Source: Saccoglossus kowalevskii (Eukaryota; Hemichordata; Enteropneusta; Harrimaniidae). Taken from it: 21,209 nt of DNA. The position numbers were made by a program, and so were the translations under genes. The notes under the pieces were generated by a model. That model searched no databases. It had not been told where the DNA came from and saw only the letters and a list, made by a program, of their open reading frames with translations. Positions within the stretch are counted from its first letter, which is position 1, and the number at the start of each line of letters is the position of its first letter. Positions 10,371-20,977 of this stretch are shown here, piece by piece. The stretch lies in NCBI RefSeq assembly GCF_000003605.2, contig NW_003113963.1, forward strand, positions 128,038 to 149,246. Direction: 5' to 3'.

Positions 10371-10719
10371 TATTCTCGGGGGGGGGGGGCGGACATCCGG
10401 GCATTTTCTACCGCCTGGCAACCCTCGCAGTGAAAACAAAGACCAAAAACTCGCAGAAAACGGTACTTTGCGATGGTTGTTGAGAGTCCCCTGAACAGTG
10501 TAACAAGATTAGCCCTACCTACGTGTGTAACATATATGACTTTGGTTGTTCAGGATTACTTCAAAGTCGAGTTTGTGTTCAAGTTGTTTTCTCGAGTTTT
10601 CATCGGCTCGACCGGCGTTCCACAGCAGCGCGCACACAGAGCCCATAGAAATACGTGGTACAGTGGTGCGCGTCTTAGCAACGTAGAACGTCCGTGACAT
10701 AGCTCCGCCCCCGAGGATA
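10371..10719. mobile_element. MITE copy 1, TATCCTCGGGGGCGGA-type inverted ends
   Basis: It begins TATTCTCGGGG, continues as a 12-G tract (10378-10389) and gcggacat, and ends gctccgcccccgaggata, the reverse complement of TATCCTCGGGGGCGGAGC. A second copy lies at 17059-17361. Relative to that copy it has about 30 extra bases after gagagtcc, 6 and 2 extra bases further on, and 8 more Gs in the tract; the rest is nearly identical. The reading frames inside it on both strands are chance. Confidence 0.8.
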
Positions 10720-11259
10720 GCTTAATCTTTTTTATTCAACAAACTAGAACTAACGCTCATGTCACAATAACATTTTTGGATTGATCAATTTTAACTCATA
10801 AACCCTTTTTGATTTATAGAAATGTATATTTATAAAACGTTTATAACGACCACGGCTTTATGCTCTTTACTGTATATATTCTATATAAAAAAAATAACAC
10901 AAGCTCCCAAACAAACAAATAAAAAGCTTTACTTGTCAAATGCTGGGCGTTGTTTTATTAGAGGCCTGCACAACTTGTTGCGACATGTTTCTCGCTTTTG
11001 CTTCAATCAAAATAAAAACATAAATATAGCTTGGACTGGGTCGGACCTACCTATTTGAAATAAACATTGCCCAATTAGTCTTTTTATGTTGCCTACACAA
11101 TCTCTAGTAGTCTCTTCTTAGCGGTAATCGTCTAGAAGACGGAATTCTTTGTCCCTAATGCTCACGTAATAGACCGTCTCCATTGCTGAGTCCATTGACG
11201 CAGTTAACCGCTCTAGCAGTACTCCGAAGTGCAAGTGTTCAACACACCTGGCGTATAGT
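10720..11259. other. AT-rich stretch upstream of the opsin gene
   Basis: I see no gene. The part nearest 11260 is expected to hold the opsin promoter and 5' UTR, but no core promoter motif stands out. Confidence 0.4.
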
Positions 11260-14200
11260 ATGGTGACTACCGACAGCTTAGCAAACAGCACCGACGAACC
11301 TGTACCCAGTATTCTGACGTTACAACAGCACTACGCCGCAAGCGTCACACTGCTTGCCTTGGGTACGTATAAACATGGCCTATATGGCCACGCCCATGTA
11401 CCGTGCATGCACGTGAAATGACCACAGTTTCCATCACGGTTACTAAAATAGTAACCGTGTTTCCATGTTGTAAACCACACTACATGTGTCGATAATGTTT
11501 TCTATATTCATTGAATTTCGAACATCAAGCACGGTTTACTAACACCTCACAAGTATGGCCACGATGTTTACATGTACGGTTTACATTGTCATTCATCTTC
11601 GCAAGCCAAGGTTCCCTCCCTTAATTTGAATCGGACAACGATGTCATTGTGTTAGGGGAGACAGATCCGTGATCTATTTTAGGCACAATTATGTAACACG
11701 TACGTTTTATTTTCTGACGGATGCGAATACCTTTGTCACGTGACATTGCTTACGCCATCTACGATAACATAATTTACACAGGCTGATCGGCGGAGGTACA
11801 CGTGCACAAATCTATCCCGTGATATATGTGTTTGCATATCACCCATGCAAGCACCCCCTCATGGGTTCAACCCTGACGATCAAGGATATGTTGTTATAAC
11901 GACCAGGCTATCCATAACTTGAACATTTTATGATTCATGATTAAGGTAGAATGCTACACAAAAGTTAAAATATTGTCATTTCTCTATTTTTACATATTTG
12001 ATCTATCATGTTACAAGGGTTGAGAAAATAAAATAAAAATATGGGGCCACCTTTCTCAGTTCAGAGAAAGGCCATAATTACAATACAATGAAAATGGCAT
12101 GTTTTGTCTATTTTAGAGCATTTACTATTGTTTCCTGTGGCGAGAATACATTTCAGTATCTCGGAATTTTGCCTGGTGACATGTAGTGAAAAAAACACAT
12201 ATACACTTTTTTACAGTGTACTTTTCGATGTCTGAATGTATTAAAATATTGACAATATTTTTAGTGGGTTTTAAGGAGGAATTGTGTTTTCATTGTGGTC
12301 TAATGGAAACCGCTGCTAAAATGCCATTTTATGTTTATTATTTTACTGTTTTTCGTACTAAAGCGAGTAATTGTAGACAGATTTTGACACGAAATATTCT
12401 CACTTTTATATGCGCTAAAATCTGCACACAAGTGAAAACTCGCGTATAACACTCTACTTGAATAATAAGATATTTTTTTGAGAATATATTATATAACCCC
12501 AGGGACTACCAGCCTGGTCTTTAAATGGGGATCATTAGCATAATAATAATATTACAATATGTTCATTTCCTCAGCTGTAATAGGGACTGTGCTCAGCTCT
12601 GTGAATTTCCGTATGCTGTTGTCTAATCCGGATTACTGCAGTAAAGCTGGGAATTTTTTTTTGTCACTAGCAGTCACTGACTTGTGTGAGTTTTCCTTTT
12701 TGAATTTCGAAATTTCGCGTATTTGCGTAACCATAGAAACCGGGAATCGTAAATCAACATTGCTTTGTGAATTCCTCCTGGTTTTATGAATCTTGATCAA
12801 TTCCCTTTCTGATTTGTCTATTAATGTGTACATAGGTGTGTGTATATTCGAAACGCCCTTCTCCGCCTTCAGTCACCATGCTGGATTTTGGATATTCGGA
12901 GACACAGCGTGCCAACTGTATGCGTTTTTCGGTATATTCTTTGGACTTGTCAACATCTTCATGGTAACCTTCATCAGTTTGGACCGTTACTGGGCAACGT
13001 GTTCTCCCGTAGAAGGTGAGTTTATAATATTAAAGTGACGTCAATCACTGAATCACCTTTATTCTGAAACATGGAATAGCTCATTTCTGGAGCAGTGATA
13101 AATACGATAAGATACGAACATACAACCGACTATTCGGCGAAATTCCCGATTTTATCGCCCCTTCTCCAGTACCTTTCCAATAAGTGGCGCCCTCTGGCGA
13201 CACGGTAGTGTTATTCAAAAATCGACCGTTATTTGAAAAAACAATCATGCCAGCTATATCATGCTACACTCTTCTTTGCTGCACCAATCACAGTTATTGC
13301 TTCGAGCGCCATTGCTCCCCTTCAACGTAATTTTGACGTCATAGATTCGCTTCGTCGCTAGAGGGCACGTATCATCAATTGCTATATTCTATTACAGTGA
13401 GCATCAGTACTAATTATGTAAAATATATTAAAATTAAAATAATTTATGTTTTCGTTCACTGGCGTTCATAATCCATTAATGGCTTTCCTACTATTTCAGT
13501 GGAATTGAAATCCAAGTACTACACGCGGATGACAGCGCTTGGATGGATGGTGGCGCTGTTCTGGGCGGCCGCGCCTGTATTTGGCTGGTCACGGTATGCC
13601 ATGGAACCTTCCATGGCCTCATGTAGTATTGATTATATGACAAACGACTTTAGTTACGTCACGTACATTACTTGCCTAACTTTGACGTGTTACGTGGTTC
13701 CCATCGTTGTCATGGTATACTGCTATGTTAAAGCGTCCAAGAACATCAAATATACTGGAAAAGTGACTGAGTGGGCACACGAAAATAACGCCACCAAGGT
13801 AAGCTGAGACAGGTGCTGCACTACGTCACATTCGTCGCATCGCTTCGCGTTCGATATGGGTCTCATGCGATGTTCACAACGCGTGTTAAATATATTGTTT
13901 CCATGGAATTCGAACGCGATGTGCGACTGCCGCTTTTAAAACGTGTTTAGATATATTTAAAACGCCAACATGTACATGGAAATTGATTGAAGTGGCCAAC
14001 TTCGTTTACCACGACCTCTCCACGAGCAAAAAATAACATTCGCTGGCATTATCTCACAATCTCACGCTGGCACTATTTCGGCTGTCCTTAAAAGATTAAA
14101 GATCGACACTGCCCCATTATCCACTGGACCACACGTTGTTGATTGCAGCGTTCGCACGTTGCGACCGGTGAATAACACTCTAATGAATGTTTTCTTCCAG

Positions 14201-14428
14201 ATATCGAGATTGTGCGTGTTGCAACTTGTATTTTGTTGGAGTCTATATGGCTTCAATTGCATGTGGACAGTAGTTGCCGATGATGTTGAAACGTTGCCGA
14301 AGATGCTGACAGTACTGGCTCCCATTCTAGCCAAGACCACACCGATCCTCAATTCTGGACTGTACTTCCTGCACAACAAAAAGTTTCGTGGTGCTGCTGT
14401 TGATATGTTCAAGGCCAAGGAGGAATAA
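11260..14428 (+). CDS. RRH-like: Peropsin (RRH)-group opsin, 5 exons, 306 aa
   Basis: Exons read as 11260-11362, 12575-12685, 12836-13015, 13500-13798 and 14201-14428 (stop TAA 14426-14428). All are GT..AG and in frame. The start ATG has A at -3 and G at +4. The protein is a seven-helix retinal receptor. Visible hallmarks are an N-glycosylation site NST at residues 9-11, the helix-3 disulfide Cys97 paired with Cys173, an intact DRY at 121-123, Glu167 six residues before Cys173 (the rhodopsin Glu181 equivalent), and the retinal-binding lysine K276 in APILAKTTPILN. The usual helix-3 counterion position is Tyr100, as in most non-vertebrate-visual opsins. The loop after helix 5 and the C-terminus (NKKFRGAAVDMFK) resemble human RRH. 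Oddities are CWSLY in place of CWxP in helix 6 and NSGLY in place of NPxxY in helix 7. An RGR- or neuropsin-related opsin is the main alternative. Exon 1 is the least certain exon. Confidence 0.85.
11435..11459. repeat. Perfect hairpin with 11-bp arms
   Basis: cacggttacta and tagtaaccgtg surround a 3-base loop in intron 1 of the opsin. A near copy with a longer loop and one mismatch (cacggtaac ... gtaaccgtg) lies at 5102-5132 in an intron of the DUSP-KCTD gene, so this is probably a dispersed palindromic remnant. Confidence 0.7.
13187..13368. mobile_element. Candidate MITE in opsin intron 3
   Basis: gcgccctctggcgac (13187-13201) and gtcgctagagggcac (13354-13368) are imperfect inverted repeats (13 of 15 match) spaced by about 150 bp. 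GCGCCCTCT-type ends are common on short DNA transposons. No clear target duplication was found, so the exact family is open. Confidence 0.5.
13833..13926. repeat. Imperfect inverted repeat in opsin intron 4
   Basis: cgtcgcatcgcttcgcgttc on the left is mirrored by gaacgcgatgtgcgac on the right, with small gaps. The arms enclose about 50 bp. It could be the core of a fold-back element. Confidence 0.5.
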
Positions 14429-14713
14429 GAACAAGAAAGAAGAAATAACCAGCATATGTGTTTTGTTTCATCTGTTCCGTATGTAAAAACATTGAGCATT
14501 TTCGTAACATATGTACTCTGTGTTGTATGTTGGTTAAGACAGAGAATAAGAATTCGATGCAAAAGGTCGCCGAGATCTGACCTAACGTAATCATGGTATT
14601 TAGAATAGTGACTCTCGCGCTCTCAACGAGATCTCGGTGACGAAATGGGCACGTATTTCGAAATTATATTACGTACTAGTATTTGACAGCGCATAAAAAA
14701 TATGTATTTCAAC

Positions 14714-15939
14714 CAGGGGCGTCGATCCATTCTGAAAAGTGAGGGGGACACTTTTGTGTCCGCGTAAGCGGCCAATGTCCGCGCTTGCGCGAACGGGGGG
14801 GGGGGGGTGTCTGAGAAGGGGGGACTGCCCTATGTTCCGACATCTCTATGATCCGACACCACTATGTTCCGACATGAATATGTCATGACTAATTCATTTT
14901 ATCATAGACAGGATTTGCCCAGGAAATGCCATTTGATGATTTTGAATAACGTATAATAAAGTTAATGGATTCATAATGTCAATAAGTAATGGATTATACG
15001 TTGTGATATCCAACGTAATACAACGTAATACACCAATATAGCTTTAATTTGATATATAAAATGATGGTGTTTGTTTGAGGTATTCCTATTTAATATGTGA
15101 CAGGCTGTTACGTAATTATATCATTGTATAATGTTGATCCTATAAAATTCCTTTTTTATTTGACGCTGTGTATAATTTTTTAAAGCTAACATATTTACCC
15201 TGATTTTCGGGGGCAAAACGGCTCAGATTCTATAGCCAAAATTGACCAAATAAATTCCCATGTTTCTGTCTATTTTATGGCATATAAATTTGACAGCCTT
15301 GTCTTAATTTTAATTGCACAGTCAGTATTCTATAACTAGACTGATCGCGCTGAACAGAGAAAAAACATGTTGCTTTGTTCTACCATGAGAAGGGGTATTT
15401 ATCCAATTTTGGCTTCCGACCACTAGCGTACATATTTCCATTGAAAATATGGCACATTCTGACCAGCTCAGAATTTATTGGATGATCGTCGAACATAAAA
15501 GTACTAAACAATGTAATTTAGGTCTCCCCGAGTACAAATTGTCAAGAGCCCACATAAAAACTGTCAGGTACATAGTTTATTGTTGATCTGAAAGTTTGGC
15601 AATAATTAAGAAAAATAATTTTTGAAGAAGAATAATGATATTTTTTCTTATAGTAGAGAGATAAAAACTCAGTGAAATGTCAAAAACGTTTCTAACATTT
15701 CGTAGGTGTCAGAACCTCAACATAGGGTTGTCGGAATATATGACCAAAATGAAGTCATTTGGTGCATACTTGGGGATTTTCATTCTTGATCACTAAGAAT
15801 ACAGTTACTGTACATGCACACAGAACCATAGGCCTTACACAAACGCAGGCTTTGATATTGAGCCTATTATTGATTGTGTCCCCGCCCTTCAGAAAGTGGG
15901 GGGCGTGTCCCCCCTGTCCCCCCATGATCGACGCCCCTG
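14714..15939. mobile_element. Non-autonomous hAT-type DNA transposon, 1226 bp, with intact ends
   Basis: The perfect 14-bp inverted ends CAGGGGCGTCGATC (14714-14727 and, reversed, 15926-15939) are directly flanked by the identical 8 bases atttcaac (14706-14713 and 15940-15947). An 8-bp duplication and CAGGGGCG-type ends are typical of the hAT superfamily. Inside the left end is a 13-G tract (14795-14807) and three copies of a 16-bp repeat (ctatgttccgacatct type, 14830-14877). An inverted relative of that repeat lies near 15720-15738, so these look like subterminal transposase-binding repeats. No transposase-like frame exists inside, so the element must have been moved in trans. Confidence 0.85.
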
Positions 15940-15947
15940 ATTTCAAC

Positions 15948-17058
15948 AATCATACGGTGTATGTATCCATATGCAAATGTACCCCCTTGCCTGCTAATAT
16001 ATGCTGATCTTGCAATTACTACTGTGTCAGTTGGAGGAAAATAAAATAATCTTGTATTCTGTTGGACAATATAAATTGGCTAAGTCCTGCTCAGATTTCG
16101 CTGTAATTTTCGTAATCCCAGCTTCATCGTATTTCTTTTCCGAGTAGCTCTTATTTTCTGATTTGCAGAATAGTATTCCGGTGTATCTGATCTCAAGTGC
16201 TCATAATAATTATTTATTATTGAGGACCGAGAACGAGCTCATTGAGCACACCAAAAAAAAAAGATAATTACAATAATGAGTAAGTATAAAAAGTTGCTCT
16301 CAAAATCTTAAGAATCAGCAGTTGCCAGTATTGGCTACTTCTTATGTCAACAGACAATGTTGTTGCAATTAAAGCATTTGCTCTCTTTTTCAATGTAACG
16401 TGAAATGACTTTACGTAGCATACACCTAAACACCAAGGTGTCATTCAACACGATGGTTTGGGATATATTTATGGCCAATCAGAATACGGGAAATAGTATT
16501 GTATTTACTGTGATATTGCAAACCCATTTTGTTATTAATAGCGATATCGCATTCCTAAGATTTTTGGGAAAAGTACGTCACCATACACTTTCATTGTCTG
16601 CTGGTGAAATACATTATGATGTAAAAATATGACTAATGTCCTAAGTCATATTCTGGTTACCCAACATGTGTGTCGAATGTGATAAATACGTGTTAGCAAA
16701 TTAGCTCCGGGAACTAAAGTTATTGAAAGTGATACAACTGGATTCATATATTTTGTGTTGAAATGTACGTTACCCTGAAAATATAATGTTTACAAATAGT
16801 AATGGTGTACCGCATCTACTTAGATTTATAAACAGATGACACGAGCACTTATCTGAAGAAAAGAAATATGCCACACATTTTGTTTGCTATTGAGCGCAAT
16901 ATATATGGATGAACTAAATACGTTAAGTACGTTACCATGACAGCGAACTGGTGAAAACATAGAGATAATTGTGTTTCAAGCTTATTAGAGTTTTCTGTCT
17001 GTCTGTTGTATATGTCATGTTTGTAAGTAAGCTGTAATCGCACAATCTACTAAGTTGG
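15948..17058. other. Gene-free AT-rich stretch
   Basis: I find no supported gene, RNA gene or repeat of note. The short open frames here look like chance. Confidence 0.45.
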
Positions 17059-17361
17059 TATCCTCGGGGCGGACATCTGGGCATTTTCTAACGCCTGGTA
17101 ACCCTCGCGGTGAAAAGAAAGACCAAAAACTCGCAGAAAACGGTACTTTGCGATGGTTGATGAGAGTCCTACGTGTGTAACATATATGAATTTGGTTGTT
17201 CAGGATTACTTCATAGTTGAGTTTGTGTTGTTTTCTCGAGTTTTCACCGGCTCCACCGGCGTTCCACAGCAGCGCGCACAAAGCCCATAGAAATACGTGG
17301 TACAGTGGTGCGCGTCTTAGCAACGTAGAACGTCCGTGACGAAGCTCCGCCCCCGAGGATA
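17059..17361. mobile_element. MITE copy 2, TATCCTCGGGG-type inverted ends
   Basis: The ends are TATCCTCGGGGCGGACATC on the left and gctccgcccccgaggata on the right, the latter the reverse complement of TATCCTCGGGGGCGGAGC. The body matches the copy at 10371-10719 apart from the listed indels. The terminal TA could be a TA target duplication. Confidence 0.82.
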
Positions 17362-17499
17362 AGAAAGGCGTTATATGCACATGTCGGAAGATGTACTTGA
17401 TTTAGTTGAAATACACTTTACTCAAGATACATTACTACAAAAGGTTGACATATGGCGATGGAAAGCACATGTTGATTTAGTTAAGGTTACAAAGGTGTT

Positions 17500-18350
17500 T
17501 CCCCTATAGCTGATGATTTCCAAGTTTTTGTTCCAACCTTTCCAAAGCATAATGGGTGGCACAGCTTGGATGTTGAACAAGCAGAACACATAACCAAGCA
17601 TACTGTCCTGACTGTTGTAAACAACGAGGTGGCATCTGGGATATGATTAAGCTTGCCTGGCACATGAATAGCTCATATGTTAATATTAGCAGAACAGCTC
17701 GCGTTAAAAACACGTCACTAATTTATTCAATATTGCAAGAACCACAAGGAGCAATTAATTGTGGTTTATATGCAAAGTAGACGTTTCTGACCAGTCAAGG
17801 CGCCATTGTATTGTCACCCCTGTAGAAAATAACTCAGTAGATCTATGTGCTCAACGGTATTTGCCCGACTGTCAATTAATTAACATATGTAAGGTAATTA
17901 AGCCACCAGTTAGTATCAAGCTGAAAATCTCGTTTGTTTTGGAGTGAGTGAATGTAAATCAAGCACATGATGGAGGAAAGTCCTACCCCTTTTGATGACA
18001 CAGCAAACCCAAGCATGTCAGCAAGGCATTACAGTTGGTGACGGCTAGTGTTTCGGAAAAATCTAGCAGTGTGTAAAACAAGTTTGGGCGGCAGCAGCTG
18101 AAGCATTTGGTGTAATGTGCTGATGTTTATCTCCAGGAAGGTAAGTTTTTAGAAGGGACCTGCCACTTTACCCGAGCAATATGAAATCCGAGTTTGCGAA
18201 GCCAATACACACAACGTACAAGACTCTGCTATGAAGAAATCGTCTAAGTAGACAACAATTGCATTGTACCCCCGAGCCATCATACTAACAATTTCGATAA
18301 CCCTGTTAAAAAATATAAAAGGTTCTTCATGTCCCAAGAAGAGTGGGTAA
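17500..18350 (-). pseudogene. Decayed DIRS/Ngaro-like reverse transcriptase-RNase H fragment
   Basis: Reading the minus strand from high to low coordinates, the fragments occur in the order known from retrotransposon polymerases. First comes FNRV then the catalytic YLDDFF (18233-18250). Next are LRKLGF (18184-18201), LTFLEINI (18122-18145), and an RHQL-L-FA block at about 18001-18045. Last are an HIN block (about 17761-17772) and HVPGKLNHIPDA (17631-17666), which resembles the end of the RNase H domain. Successive pieces fall in different frames and stop codons intervene, so nothing functional can be made. The combination of YLDDF, LRKLGF and HIPGK-type motifs is closest to tyrosine-recombinase retrotransposons (DIRS/Ngaro). 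A Ty3-like origin is the alternative. Neither a recombinase part nor terminal repeats were seen. Confidence 0.72.
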
Positions 18351-19518
18351 CTATCAGTCTAAAGCTTAAAGTTTCTCCGAACTGGAAAGTTCGTTGTGCT
18401 TTTTGGTAATCAAAATTGTTTCAAAAATTAACAACTGAAAGTGAAATTATCGATGCCTGAATGTATTGAATACCAAACAGCTTTGATTAAGGAATAAAGA
18501 GTAACAGTAAATAGGAAATAACTTCAAATAACGAGTAGTTTTGAATAACAATCAAATACTAAAGACTAAAAATACTGCTCCACACTATTCGGTAATTCTA
18601 ACAGTTCGGTAATAAACGACAATAATCAGTCCTCAAAACTGTCTTGAATTGTCATCCTGGCACAAAGCTTATCGATGTTTCAGTATTACAGGACCGGACG
18701 TAGGTGTGAAACTGACATGTGTTATGTCATGTGAAGCTTTGGTAGATTGCAACTTTGCTTAATTATACTGGCTGATGCATTGGCTGTATGTGTTGGTTGT
18801 GCAGATGGATGCGTCTTTCATTGAGTTGATATAATTAAACCTTTACCTCTTGGTTATTTTTTAAATCATCATTGTTGCTTCTGGTCTCTTAGACGCTGCC
18901 ATCTTTGATTGCAATATCACTTTTGACACGTTCATCACTTATTATATTTTTATTTTATTTATAGTTCAACATTTTAGCTCTTATGAAATCAAAACTCGAA
19001 ACTGCTAAAGCTGAATCCAACATGGAAGTTAAATATTCAAGTTCACTGTTTGTACTGATGTCATTTAATACATAAATGTGTATGAAAATAGTTAATTCAC
19101 ACCTATAATATGCCATATTAGAGTTTATACTGGCACTTCACTAGCATAATATATTTGTCTTGCCTTATCAACGACATTTAATTGATTATGTGAATATGTG
19201 GGCAAAAATTCTATACACAAATACAATTTAATTTCAATTAAAATCAAATCAATTTCTAAAATCCTATATATGAATGCAATTTATTTTTTGTTTAGTTCAA
19301 ATTTAATTACCCAACATATAGTAAAATAAATTTAATTAAATGAAATTTAACATGAACTTAAATTCAAGTAATTTAAATTAACTAAAGAGTAAAGGGATAA
19401 CTTTCACTAGTACCTAACGAGATTATTTCTAACATTCTTTCATCTCAGATACAAGTGCAATTCTACTTGAAATCTTATATTTATTATATTTGGGCTCTAA
19501 CCCTATTATCATGTAATT
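18351..19518. other. Very AT-rich gene-free stretch
   Basis: Nothing gene-like is visible. About 19200-19385 is dominated by variants of aatttaattaaat and aatcaaatcaattt. The right end should be the 3' UTR of the minus-strand methyltransferase gene. Confidence 0.5.
19480..19485 (-). promoter_or_regulatory. Candidate poly(A) signal AATAAA
   Basis: TTTATT on the plus strand reads AATAAA on the minus strand, 33 bases past the stop codon of the methyltransferase gene. A second candidate is at 19280-19285. Confidence 0.5.
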
Positions 19519-20439
19519 TTAACCCTGCTTTTGAACAATAATCGCATCAGAACTGTTGTTGAACATCTTTCTTCCATCCAAGGTTTCACAGCACTGCTCA
19601 CTTTTTAATAATTGAATTAAATCATCTCGAATATTCTTTGGGACCGTCTGCCGAAAATTGCATATATGAGTTAAAAAGTCTAGGATGCGATCCCCAACAT
19701 CCGAATTATCAACGAATACTTCTGAAATGTCCACTCGTGATTCATCACGGATACTCATAAAAGGAATGTTCTTCATTCTTAGTTCTTTTTTGACATCAGC
19801 CGAAGTGATGAAATTCATCCGATCATCCTGAAGAATGGATCTATGCCGCTTCCAGAGATTGTGATAGCCACTTCCATCGGCAGTAACTATGATCAATAAT
19901 ATTCCACCCAACGCAAGAATATTGTACATCTCTTGAATTGCGCCATCATACGGCATGTAATAAATGGCTTCAATGATGTGAATGAAGTTAAAACTGTCTC
20001 TGGGGCTGACTTTCATGCATTCGATGAATTCATCAAAGGTTTTCATGTGCCAATCAAATGCTGTCTTTAATAGGTGTGTGTCTCCTTCAACCAAATTACG
20101 AAATTTCTCTATTTCTTGTAGAGATGGCTCAACCACAGAATATTTAATATTGGAAAACATACCCTGAAGTTGTTGCAGCATCATTCGATCAACTTCACCA
20201 GAACCACCCCCAATGCTGAGGACACTACAAACACTGTGACATTCCCTCTTCTCACATCCATTCTTCTTCTCTTCTTCGGCTAACAAAATGATATTTTTTA
20301 TGATACCGGGGAAGACGTGTTGACACCACCGAGGCATTCGTTCTGTGAAATATTTCGCAAGTGGCAGGAAAGAATGTCTACATTTACTGTAATGGTCCTT
20401 ATCATTAAACAGACTTTGTACACTTAACATGTTGGTCAT
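19519..20439 (-). CDS. HNMT: Histamine N-methyltransferase-like enzyme, single exon, 306 aa
   Basis: The protein matches the vertebrate HNMT fold along its whole length (human is 292 residues). Class I SAM-dependent methyltransferase motifs are clear: VLSIGGGSGEVD (73-84) binds the SAM methionine/ribose end, and VVEPS (102-106) is the acidic ribose-binding strand. FIHIIEAIYYM (152-162) and LDFLTHICNF (253-262) also align, as does the C-terminal FNN (293-295). HNMT methylates the imidazole nitrogen of histamine in the cytosol. Of the known histamine contacts, the human Asn283 equivalent is kept (Asn295). The human Gln143 position appears to be Glu157, and the human Glu28 position is not clearly matched. 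Substrate may thus differ from histamine. There is no intron across the full frame, unlike multi-exon vertebrate HNMT, which suggests either retroposition or intron loss. The first ATG has a weak context; Met4 (aacATG) is an alternative start. Confidence 0.85.
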   Translation of the reverse strand: MTNMLSVQSLFNDKDHYSKCRHSFLPLAKYFTERMPRWCQHVFPGIIKNIILLAEEEKKNGCEKRECHSVCSVLSIGGGSGEVDRMMLQQLQGMFSNIKYSVVEPSLQEIEKFRNLVEGDTHLLKTAFDWHMKTFDEFIECMKVSPRDSFNFIHIIEAIYYMPYDGAIQEMYNILALGGILLIIVTADGSGYHNLWKRHRSILQDDRMNFITSADVKKELRMKNIPFMSIRDESRVDISEVFVDNSDVGDRILDFLTHICNFRQTVPKNIRDDLIQLLKSEQCCETLDGRKMFNNSSDAIIVQKQG

Positions 20440-20975
20440 TCACTGGAACTTTTGCTGAGATCAGATCAATATCAGACTATATCCAACTAAGCTTGTGTTT
20501 GATAACCTGTTTGGAGAAATTGAAATATATATATTACACTGTTAATATGATGTGGTTAATTATTTTTTTATTAAACCTCACGCCAGGTAACAGGGATCGT
20601 AACGTTCGCGCAACCTTTTACCAAACAAAGACGCACATAGATCAAGAATACGTGTCAACTTCTCGTCTCAGTCACCCATCAAGAATCTCCAAGACAGAAT
20701 GCCTCGGGGGGGGGGGGACTCTTTCGCTTGGAGCCCTATCAAGACTCACCTTGCCTCGTGGAGATCTCTCTCAGACTGACTAAGATTCGCTGGTAGAACT
20801 TAACACAATCATATTGATTAATCGTTCACTATATGGGAAGACCTCTTATATAAAATAGCGTCAGAACACTCGTGGGGTGTCAGGGTTACCATGTGTGGTA
20901 AAACAACAGTTAGTTTTAATTTCCATTCGGTACTTTGAACATAAGCCCAAACAATGACATATATGGGAATGTATT
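20440..20975. other. Upstream flank of the methyltransferase gene, no gene seen
   Basis: It should contain the minus-strand promoter. An alternating AT run (about 20525-20535) is the only TATA-like sequence, and its spacing to a transcription start is unknown. There is a 12-G tract at 20706-20717. Confidence 0.4.
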
Positions 20976-20977
20976 GG

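Noticed and set aside
10473-10700. Frames of 61-74 residues, with relatives at 17015-17380
   Set aside because: They recur only because the same MITE is present twice, and the second copy breaks the frame with indels.
12186-12449. 87-residue frame before opsin exon 2
   Set aside because: It lies inside opsin intron 1, is not needed for the spliced frame and resembles nothing known to me.
14062-14594. Minus-strand frames of 61-166 residues over the last opsin exon
   Set aside because: They are shadows of the coding strand, where the retinal lysine and other opsin motifs lie.
15755-16007. Frames spanning the right end of the hAT element
   Set aside because: They cross the transposon border and target duplication, so they cannot be an old gene.
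17504-17713. 69-residue minus-strand frame as a separate small gene
   Set aside because: It is part of the decayed retrotransposon; the RNase H-like motif lies in a different frame of the same segment.
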